Assembly: GCA_947502975.1 (NCBI GenBank)
Contig: CANNBV010000002.1
Coordinates: 496,001 to 560,000 of the forward strand
DNA: 64,000 nt
Direction: 5' to 3'
Source of the DNA: an uncultured Flavobacteriaceae bacterium
GTDB lineage: Bacteria > Bacteroidota > Bacteroidia > Flavobacteriales > Flavobacteriaceae
Shown piece after piece: positions 34,786 through 42,645 of this stretch. The notes below the pieces were generated by a model that was given only the letters and a program-made list of their open reading frames with translations, made no database searches and was not told the DNA's origin. Made by a program: the position numbers and the translations under genes. How positions within the stretch are numbered: position 1 is the stretch's first letter; each line of letters opens with the position of its first letter.

Positions 34786-35112
34786 ATGGAAAATGGCTTA
34801 CTTATATTAGGATTAATAGGACTACTTTTTTTAGCGATGTATGGTTATGCATATGGAACAGTAGCTTTAGAGAAAATGAGGCTTAAAAAACAGCATCAAG
34901 AAATTGAACGCATTGAAGCAATAAAAAAAGAAGAACGTTTACAAAGGCAAAAGGCTAGAGACGAAAAACTAGAAAAGCTTAAAAAGCGTAGTGAAGAAAT
35001 AAGATTAGAATTAAATAGACTTGAAAAAGTTAATTTTAAAAGAGCTACTAAAGATCAAAAGAAAGTTGAAAAAATGAAAGAACGCATTGATCAAAAACAA
35101 CAAGCAAGCTAA
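34786..35112 (+). CDS. small membrane protein with coiled coil
   Basis: A 108-residue protein with an N-terminal membrane span (about 4-26) and a long charged coiled-coil tail rich in Lys and Glu (about 33-105). No known domain is recognised. It stands alone and ends in a clear terminator, so it is a real transcription unit. Confidence 0.72.
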   Translation: MENGLLILGLIGLLFLAMYGYAYGTVALEKMRLKKQHQEIERIEAIKKEERLQRQKARDEKLEKLKKRSEEIRLELNRLEKVNFKRATKDQKKVEKMKERIDQKQQAS

Positions 35113-35133
35113 TAAAGACGACAATATAAAAAT

Positions 35134-35163
35134 AAAAAAGCACTCAATTTGAGTGCTTTTTTT
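35134..35163. terminator. bidirectional intrinsic terminator
   Basis: A stem around GCACTCAA / TTGAGTGC flanked by A-run and T-run. It lies between the rightward coiled-coil gene and the leftward GH2 gene and can serve both. Confidence 0.85.
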
Positions 35164-35185
35164 ATGAGCTAACTTCAGTTATCTA

Positions 35186-37660
35186 TTATTTTGTAGTAAC
35201 CGAAATACTGTTGTTTTCCAGTCCATCAGACGAAGCAGAAATCGTTATGTTTCCTAAAGTTTCAGTAGACTTGACTACTAATAAACACATACCATTAAAA
35301 GCCTTTCTGTAAGGTTTTTGGAACGATTCCATAGAGCGTTGATTACCATTATCAACAGCTGCAAGTGTGCCTACGCCTTCAATTTTAAAATTGATTAAAT
35401 TATCTGCTTTTGGGCATAAATTTCCATTAGCATCTTCAACTTTTACAGTGATGAAAGTTAAATCTTTACCATCGGCAGATATAGATTGTCTATCTGCAAT
35501 TAATGCTATTTTGGCTGGTTTCCCTGCAGTTTTTATTTCTTTTGTAGCGACTTCATTTCCGTTAGTGTAAGCTACTACTTTTAAAGTTCCAGGTTGATAT
35601 GGCACATTCCATGACAATCTGTAAGGAGACATGAATATACCTTTTTCAAAACTATGATACTCTGCAGGAATAGGAGTGAGGTCTTTGCCTTTTACTTTCT
35701 TACCCATTGACTTGCCGTTAACGAATAATTCTACTACTTCTGCATTGGTATAAGCAAAAACAGGAAGTGTTATGCCTTCTTTACCCTCCCAATTCCAATG
35801 TGGTAAGACATGCACCATGGGCTCTGTTGTCCATTGGCTTTGATACAAATAGTAACGATCTTTAGGGAAGCCACATAAATCTACAGGTGCAAAATAGGAA
35901 GAACGTGACGGCCAATCGTCATTCCAATACCCATGAGTATGGTTATCTCTTCCGGCATAAGGTGTAGGTTCTCCTAGATAGTCAAAACCTGTCCAAATAA
36001 ATTCACCCAAAGAAAACGGATTTGCTTCTTGCACTGCAAACTCAGCATCAGGAGGATATGCCCATGGCGGACCATAAATAACATCATAACTTGATACATG
36101 ACCGGTTTCTCTATAAAAATTACCTCGTATTGGTAAATTGTATACACCACGACTACTTGTTAATGAAGAAGTTTCAGAACCGTAAATAATCATATCTGGA
36201 TTGGCCTTTTTTATATCATCGTATTCTAATGGCCAGTAATTCATACCTACCACATCAATTTGATAAGCTAGCTTATTTGTAAACGGCGCAGGATAATAAT
36301 TGAAGCCGGCCGTTGTTGGTCTGGTTGGATCTTCATCGTGACAGATATTATTTAGGTGTTTTGCCAGTTTCCAACCATCAGGTCTGCTTTGTTCTAAAAT
36401 CTCATTACCGATACTCCACATAATTACTGATGGATGATTTCTATCACGTTTTATCATATCACGTAAATCAGTTTCATGCCACTCATCAAAATATTTATTG
36501 TATCCGTTTGGTACTTTTCCAATTTTCCATTCGTCAAACGCTTCAACTTGTACAACAATGCCTAGTTTATCACAAACTTGTAGCATTTCTGGTGATGGTG
36601 GATTATGGCTTGTTCTCAAAGCATTCACACCCATAGATTTCATAATTTCCATCTGGCGTTCGGTTGCTCTGTAATTTACTGCTGATCCTAAGGCACCTAA
36701 ATCATGGTGCATACACACACCATTTAATTGTACACGTTTTCCATTAAGTAAAAAGCCATCATTTGGTGTAAATTTTATGGTTCGAATTCCAAATTCAGAA
36801 GTATATTCATCAATCACATTTCCGTTTTCGGTGATAGTAGATACCACTTTGTATAAATATGGCGTATCTAAATCCCATAAATTCGGATTAGGTATTTTTA
36901 ATTCTACATGTTGCAGATGCTCTTCATCTTTATTAGCGTCTACCTCGTCAGAACTAGAAGCAACTTCATTTCCTTCAGCATTATAAGCAACTGTTTTTAG
37001 ACTAATTTTTGAAGTAGCATTTCCAGCATTTTTAATCGTAGTTTCAATTTTTACTGTTGAAGATGCTTTGCTAATTTCTGGTGTTGTAATATATGTGCCA
37101 TATTGAGGAATATGAATAGGATTATTATATTTAATTCGTGTATTTCTATAGATGCCAGCACCAGAATACCAACGTTGAGCCAAATCTTCTGGAGCTAATT
37201 TTACAGCAATAATATTTTTAGATCCGAATTTTACGAAAGATGTAATATCAATTTCAAAGCCAATATAGCCATAAGGGCGATTTCCAGCTAACTTACCATT
37301 CACATAAACTTCACTATTACTCATAGCACCATCAAATTCAACAGAAACTTGTTTGCCTTTCATGTTTTCATCGACTGTAAAATGCTTACGGTACCAACCT
37401 ATACCATGTACAGGTAATCCACCAGTTCTCGCATTGTACTTATCACTAAATGGTCCCTCGATCGCCCAGTCATGTGGTAAATTTAACTTTCGCCAAGAAG
37501 TATCATCAAAGTCAGTAGATTGTGCATTATCTGCATCACCTTTATGAAATAACCAATTGTCATTGAAAGAAGTGTCAGGAATATTCTTAATGTCTTCCTT
37601 ACAAGAAGAAATTAATGTGACAGCTACTAGACCTAAAATTAGTGTAAATGTTTTGTACAT
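35186..37660 (-). CDS. GH2 glycoside hydrolase (beta-galactosidase-like), lipoprotein
   Basis: An 824-residue exported lipoprotein (LISSC) with the GH2 order: jelly-roll sugar-binding domain (about 30-190), immunoglobulin-like domain (about 200-300), TIM barrel (about 305-600) and C-terminal domains including an Ig-like one (about 705-820). The acid/base Glu420 is in WSIGNE and the probable nucleophile Glu496 in YGSET. GH2 enzymes remove beta-galactose, beta-mannose or beta-glucuronate residues from chain ends; the sugar is not decided here. It starts the glycan region and is transcribed alone leftward. Confidence 0.9.
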   Translation of the reverse strand: MYKTFTLILGLVAVTLISSCKEDIKNIPDTSFNDNWLFHKGDADNAQSTDFDDTSWRKLNLPHDWAIEGPFSDKYNARTGGLPVHGIGWYRKHFTVDENMKGKQVSVEFDGAMSNSEVYVNGKLAGNRPYGYIGFEIDITSFVKFGSKNIIAVKLAPEDLAQRWYSGAGIYRNTRIKYNNPIHIPQYGTYITTPEISKASSTVKIETTIKNAGNATSKISLKTVAYNAEGNEVASSSDEVDANKDEEHLQHVELKIPNPNLWDLDTPYLYKVVSTITENGNVIDEYTSEFGIRTIKFTPNDGFLLNGKRVQLNGVCMHHDLGALGSAVNYRATERQMEIMKSMGVNALRTSHNPPSPEMLQVCDKLGIVVQVEAFDEWKIGKVPNGYNKYFDEWHETDLRDMIKRDRNHPSVIMWSIGNEILEQSRPDGWKLAKHLNNICHDEDPTRPTTAGFNYYPAPFTNKLAYQIDVVGMNYWPLEYDDIKKANPDMIIYGSETSSLTSSRGVYNLPIRGNFYRETGHVSSYDVIYGPPWAYPPDAEFAVQEANPFSLGEFIWTGFDYLGEPTPYAGRDNHTHGYWNDDWPSRSSYFAPVDLCGFPKDRYYLYQSQWTTEPMVHVLPHWNWEGKEGITLPVFAYTNAEVVELFVNGKSMGKKVKGKDLTPIPAEYHSFEKGIFMSPYRLSWNVPYQPGTLKVVAYTNGNEVATKEIKTAGKPAKIALIADRQSISADGKDLTFITVKVEDANGNLCPKADNLINFKIEGVGTLAAVDNGNQRSMESFQKPYRKAFNGMCLLVVKSTETLGNITISASSDGLENNSISVTTK

Positions 37661-37814
37661 ATTTAATAGTTTAGTTTCGTGTGCTCAAATATCACTAATA
37701 TTTACTTATTTGATTGATACATATGTTTCAAAATTTATAACATAATGATTGTTTACAAGAAAGATTTTAGAAAGAAGAGGTAAATAAGTATATTTAATAA
37801 ATCAATGGTTTTAT

Positions 37815-38591
37815 ATGAAATTATTTCTCTGTTCTTCTTTTCTGGTACTATTAGTGTTTATTTCGTGTAACAATAAGCCTAAGATCACAACTAATTCAGA
37901 ATCAAAAGAATTGCCAACTTTTAAAGCACTAAAAACAAATGAAACCATAATTATTGATGGTATAATGAATGAAGATAATTGGAGTAAAACAGAAAGTGCT
38001 CACTTTGATTATTTTTATAATGATAAAAAGAAAGATGATAAACAAAAATCTACGTTTAGAATGCTTTGGGATATCGATAATCTCTATATTTTTTATGAAT
38101 TTGAAGATAAATACTTAACAGCTAAGGAGTTAAATGGGGATGGGCAACCGTATAATGATGATTGTGCAGAAATTTTTTTAATTCCAGTTCCTCAAGCCCT
38201 TGATACTCATTTTTGTTTTGAAGTAAATATTTATAAGGCTGCAAATGATCTTATTTTTTTTAATAATTATTATAATGGAGAAAGCGTTGGTTTAAAAACT
38301 TTTAATCCTGATTTTGAGGTTGAGGTTACTTATGATGGAACTCTTAATGACAATTCTGATATAGATAAGGGATGGACTATGGAAATGAAAATTCCTATTT
38401 CGGTTTTTGGTTTTTTAGGTGAATTTGAACCAGTAAAAAAGGGTAATTCATGGCGTTTTTTAGCAATTAGACAAGAACGAAATGAAATAGAAGGAGCACG
38501 TCGTGTTATTTCAACTATTTTTCCAATGCCTGATGATTTTAGAGGCGTACATGAACCTTTTCATTTTGGTGTTCTAAAGTTCATAGAATAA
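37815..38591 (+). CDS. carbohydrate-binding CBM9-like lipoprotein
   Basis: A 258-residue lipoprotein (FISC) with a CBM9-like/DOMON fold: IIIDGIMNEDNWSKTE near the start, LWDIDNLYIFYEFED, DDCAEIFL, and a C-terminal WRFLAIRQER with PEPFHF-like ending. Such proteins bind sugars at the cell surface or in the periplasm and often stand by glycan-degrading enzymes. There is no catalytic motif. It converges with the next gene, with 4 bases between. Confidence 0.82.
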   Translation: MKLFLCSSFLVLLVFISCNNKPKITTNSESKELPTFKALKTNETIIIDGIMNEDNWSKTESAHFDYFYNDKKKDDKQKSTFRMLWDIDNLYIFYEFEDKYLTAKELNGDGQPYNDDCAEIFLIPVPQALDTHFCFEVNIYKAANDLIFFNNYYNGESVGLKTFNPDFEVEVTYDGTLNDNSDIDKGWTMEMKIPISVFGFLGEFEPVKKGNSWRFLAIRQERNEIEGARRVISTIFPMPDDFRGVHEPFHFGVLKFIE

Positions 38592-38595
38592 GCAA

Positions 38596-40743
38596 TTATC
38601 TTCTTTTTGCTAGAGTAATATCTTCTTTTACATGATTTATAATAGCATTCCAATCCATAATATTTACGCGTGCTAACATTTGCGGTTTGTAATTTTTTGT
38701 TGAAACTTTAGCGTAAAGCATCCAATGCTCTAAAGCTACATTTAAAAGTGCTATAGCTTTATCTTTATCATTTTTATCTTTGGTACTATCGTATTTTGCG
38801 AGCGATACTGCTGCATCTATTTTAGAGGCATAATAGTTTCCAAGATGTGCCATAGCTTTAATATCATCTAATAAGGCATTGGTCTCAACAGGGATGTTTT
38901 TATTCAGTTTTAAAGCTTTTATGTTTTCTAAAGCTGTTTTAGAATAATTTCTCAATTCTAAAGTTATTTGATATGGGGAAATACTATCAGATGAGTGAGA
39001 ATCACTTTCTACAAAAGTTTTTGGATTTAAAATATGACTTTCCTCCATTGTGGGGTTGTCTATAAAATCTATGACTGTTCTAAATCCGCCAAGAACAGGT
39101 CTTGCCATACATGACTCTACAGACCACATGTGATCCCAATCTCGCCAATGAAACATATTCACCTTAGGAATTATTTTGGAAGCTATTTTCCAAGTCTCAT
39201 AAAGTAATTTTGAGTCTACACCCTTAAAATGAAGTGCTGTTTTTTTCTGAAAGAAATCATCAGATAAATTATCATTATAGCCTAATCTGCCCCAAAGCAT
39301 AAAATTAAACTTATGTTTATTAATTTCTAATTCACCTGATAATTCAGGCGTTTTACTAATAAATTCTCTACCCCAGAAATAACCATCAGAACCAAAATAA
39401 TAACCTGCGGTTTCTTCTTTTGGAAAAAAACGTAGAAAATCTTTCACATAATCTGGATCTGCCCATCTATACACAAATATATCATCGTTTCTTAAATTCC
39501 ACCATGATTTTAGTTGATATGGTTTCATATCCTTTAAATGGCTTTTTGCAAAAGGAGGAGTTGGAGATGCATATACTCTTGCCTTTGCATATTTAAAACT
39601 TACTTGAAATGGGTCTGGATAACCTGACCAATATTTCATGATTTGTGTCATATCAGAATACCATACTCTATGAATAAAAGGTATAGTTCTATTTGGTTGT
39701 GTCTTTTTTGCATCTAAAATACCAAGACCGTAGGTTTCCCAAAGCCATTGTTCCCTATTATATCCATCCCAAGTTGGTGGCATATATTCTCCAGCTGTTA
39801 CACCGATACCTTTTAAATCAGGATATGTAAGTAAAAATGTTTTTACGGCTTCCCTGTAATAAGCTATAGTTTTGGGGTTATTCATTTGATGAGAAATACC
39901 ATATTTTCCTGGTTGTTCATCCCAAAGTTTTATACCATAGGTTTTATGGTAAGCATGTACAGGTTGTGCAACACTGTTCGGGCAAATATTCCAAGTAATG
40001 AGATAGGTGTCAATACCTCTTTTCTTTGCATAATGCATTACACGTTGCCAAAACTCAATTTTTTCATCAATAGAAATCGTTTTAATTTTTTTTAAATTAT
40101 CTAAAACATTATCTGAAACTAATTGCGGTTCTCCCCATTCGTTTTCTCTTCCTAAAGGTTTCAAAGTTGTGGCATATACATCGTCTAAAGCAATTGCTGG
40201 ATAATCATCTAGTTTTATCATAGATGGAAAAGGATGCGGGTTCCAAAGTGTAAGTACATTATATCTATGTAAAGCCATTTGGTCTAAAAATTCACTCCAA
40301 AAATCAAAATTCCACATTTCAATAATATTTACTTGAGCGGCATCTCCAGAATCGTCATAACTTGGTGTACGGGCATCTAATGGAATATTTAATTTTAAAC
40401 CCCGCTGCTTTAAAAAAGGCTGTTCTTCTTTATCTTTTACAATGCCGTAAAGTTCAATTTGTTCGGCTACATCAAGACCCCCATAAAGTAAACCGTTACC
40501 ATCGGCACCAGTAACTATAATTTTTGAAGGCCGTACTTTTATTTTGAACCCTTCATCAGGTAAAGACCTATCAATTTTAAATTCTATAGGTATCACTTTA
40601 GTTTTTGCAGTATTTTGAGTTTTAATAATTTTTTGCTTCGCAAATTCTAAATCGATTTCTATTTGAGCTGAAGATATAGTACAACAGAATGCAAGAACTA
40701 GTGCTAAAAATAACTTTGATGTGGTGTGTTTGGTAAATGTCAT
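38596..40743 (-). CDS. putative exported glycoside hydrolase with GH20/GH67-like N-domain
   Basis: A 715-residue protein. I use the start at 40743, which gives a signal peptide ending in SSAQ; an in-frame ATG at 40794 adds 17 residues. The N-terminal part (about 25-110) resembles the alpha/beta domain found before the barrel in GH20 and GH67 enzymes (IIVTGADGNGLLYGGLDVAEQI). The middle looks like a TIM barrel with WNPHPFP, GVTAGEYMPP and YWSGYPDP. The C-terminal part is helical. I cannot assign a CAZy family. It is divergent from the GH28-like gene. Confidence 0.65.
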   Translation of the reverse strand: MTFTKHTTSKLFLALVLAFCCTISSAQIEIDLEFAKQKIIKTQNTAKTKVIPIEFKIDRSLPDEGFKIKVRPSKIIVTGADGNGLLYGGLDVAEQIELYGIVKDKEEQPFLKQRGLKLNIPLDARTPSYDDSGDAAQVNIIEMWNFDFWSEFLDQMALHRYNVLTLWNPHPFPSMIKLDDYPAIALDDVYATTLKPLGRENEWGEPQLVSDNVLDNLKKIKTISIDEKIEFWQRVMHYAKKRGIDTYLITWNICPNSVAQPVHAYHKTYGIKLWDEQPGKYGISHQMNNPKTIAYYREAVKTFLLTYPDLKGIGVTAGEYMPPTWDGYNREQWLWETYGLGILDAKKTQPNRTIPFIHRVWYSDMTQIMKYWSGYPDPFQVSFKYAKARVYASPTPPFAKSHLKDMKPYQLKSWWNLRNDDIFVYRWADPDYVKDFLRFFPKEETAGYYFGSDGYFWGREFISKTPELSGELEINKHKFNFMLWGRLGYNDNLSDDFFQKKTALHFKGVDSKLLYETWKIASKIIPKVNMFHWRDWDHMWSVESCMARPVLGGFRTVIDFIDNPTMEESHILNPKTFVESDSHSSDSISPYQITLELRNYSKTALENIKALKLNKNIPVETNALLDDIKAMAHLGNYYASKIDAAVSLAKYDSTKDKNDKDKAIALLNVALEHWMLYAKVSTKNYKPQMLARVNIMDWNAIINHVKEDITLAKRR

Positions 40744-40869
40744 GATTCGAAAAAAAAGAATATATACTTGTGCGTAAATTACAAAAAAGCACACGCTAAT
40801 AGTAGAGTAAATGGTTCAAAACCATAGAACTTATGGTCATTTCAGAATTTATTAAAAAAAAACGAGTGA

Positions 40870-40881
40870 GAACATATGTTT
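40870..40881. promoter_or_regulatory. candidate regulatory box GAACATATGTTT
   Basis: A near-palindrome in the divergent promoter region of the GH28-like and GH20/GH67-like genes. Related boxes occur at 61800 and 56251 and, less well matched, at 37719. It is a candidate operator only. Confidence 0.35.
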
Positions 40882-40977
40882 TAGTTTTCAGGACATTTGT
40901 AATTCTAATTTGACGTGTTAATATCGATCTTTACATACTTTACTAAATTTCAAACTAAACTAAAACCAAATAATTAC

Positions 40978-42384
40978 GTGAGAGTTTTATATGTATTAAT
41001 GCTTGCTTTATTGCTTACAGGGGTAAGTTGTAAAAAGAGTACTTCCTTTTGCAGTATTAAAGAATTTGGTGCCATAGGTGATGGCAGAACTAATAATACT
41101 GTTGCAATACAATCTGCTATCGATGCTTGTAATGAAGCTGGTGGTGGAGAAGTATTAGTGTCTGGTGGTAATTTTGTTACTGGAACAATAATCTTAAAAG
41201 ATAATGTTACACTTAAAGTTGAAGTAGGTTCATCTTTAGTAGGTAGTGAAAACCCTGAAGATTATCAAAACATAGATTCTTTTATTGATGCTACGGGTCA
41301 GGTAAGAGGTAAATGTTTAATAGGTGCTATAGACGCAAACAATATAGCCTTAATTGGGGGAGGAGAGATTAATGGTAGAGGAAAGTTATTTGAGCATAAA
41401 TCTCTAAGAGAAAGCTTAAAAAATAAAGGTTATGAAAAAAATACAATTAATAAATTAGTAGCAAACCGACCGTTTTTAATTCGTTTTGTACGTAGTAAGA
41501 ATATAAGAATGGATGGGTTGTTATTAAAAAACCCAGCCGCTTGGACTTGTCATTTCTTTCAGTGTAGTGATGTGAATGTAAAACATTTAGAAATTTATAG
41601 TCATGCCAATAAAAATAATGATGGTATTGATATTGATTCAAGTCACGATGTGAATATAACAAAATGTTATATTAATAGTGGAGATGATGCGATATGCTTA
41701 AAGACTACTAGCCCAAAACCAACCTACAATATTAGTGTAACAGACTGTATTTTGAAAAGTGATTGGGGGGCACTTAAATTTGGCACAGAGTCTATGGGAG
41801 ATATGTACAATATAGATATAAAACGATGCAAAATTAATGATACCAAGGGCGGGGGAATTAAGATTTTAAGTGTTGATGGTGCTAATATATCTAATGTTCA
41901 GATAGATAGTATAGATATGAAAAATGTTGATATGCCCATTTTTATTAGGTTGGGTGAGCGCTTACGGACTTATAGAGATGCCGAAAAACAGGATGTTGGC
42001 TCCATTGATAATATTTCTATAACTAATGTAAAAGCAACAACAGCCGATTTAGATAATTCTAGAGTTACGCCACCTGCTGCTATTTTTGTAACAGGTACAC
42101 CAAATCATAAAGTTGGAAAAATCAATTTTAAAAATGTATATGTAACACTTCCTGGTGGAGGAAAAGAAGAACATAAAACTATTGTTGTGCCTGAAGATGA
42201 AGATAGGTATCCAGAATTTAGCTTTTTTGGAGTATTACCTTCTTATGGGTTAATGGCAAGACATGTTAAAGAACTACATGTTAATAAATATGATTTTTAT
42301 ACTACAAGACCAGACAGTCGGCCAGATGTTCTAGTCTCTGATGTAGATAACTTCAATAATAGTTTAGAGTATGTCCAAAAATAA
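40978..42384 (+). CDS. GH28-like polygalacturonase-family protein
   Basis: An exported right-handed beta-helix enzyme of the GH28 type. Start choice is uncertain: a GTG at 40978 gives a good lipoprotein signal (LLTGVSC), the frame is open from a GTG at 40915, and an ATG lies at 40999. Motifs seen are FGAIGDGRTNNT near the N terminus, NNDGIDID (the NTD-type motif), SGDDAICLK with the paired Asp (about 236-237), and KFGTESMG. GH28 enzymes hydrolyse alpha-linked galacturonans or related chains; here the substrate may differ, given the algal-type neighbours. It heads a rightward row of glycan enzymes. Confidence 0.85.
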   Translation: MRVLYVLMLALLLTGVSCKKSTSFCSIKEFGAIGDGRTNNTVAIQSAIDACNEAGGGEVLVSGGNFVTGTIILKDNVTLKVEVGSSLVGSENPEDYQNIDSFIDATGQVRGKCLIGAIDANNIALIGGGEINGRGKLFEHKSLRESLKNKGYEKNTINKLVANRPFLIRFVRSKNIRMDGLLLKNPAAWTCHFFQCSDVNVKHLEIYSHANKNNDGIDIDSSHDVNITKCYINSGDDAICLKTTSPKPTYNISVTDCILKSDWGALKFGTESMGDMYNIDIKRCKINDTKGGGIKILSVDGANISNVQIDSIDMKNVDMPIFIRLGERLRTYRDAEKQDVGSIDNISITNVKATTADLDNSRVTPPAAIFVTGTPNHKVGKINFKNVYVTLPGGGKEEHKTIVVPEDEDRYPEFSFFGVLPSYGLMARHVKELHVNKYDFYTTRPDSRPDVLVSDVDNFNNSLEYVQK

Positions 42385-42645
42385 TTCTTTTGTTTTATGT
42401 CCTTAAATCTTAATTAGATTTATACAAATATTCATAAGAATCAAGTCTGTAATGGCTTTGCTGATAAATTTATATATGAATTGACCAGTTTTTACTGCTT
42501 AATTCTCAAATTTTACAAAAGCTCAAGTGCGTTATAATGTAACTTTAAAAATCTTAAAAACACACAGGATGGAAGATTAGAAACCTTCATTTTTAACCGC
42601 TTTTTTTCAGAAAAAAACTAAACCTTTAACCTAACTAAACATATT

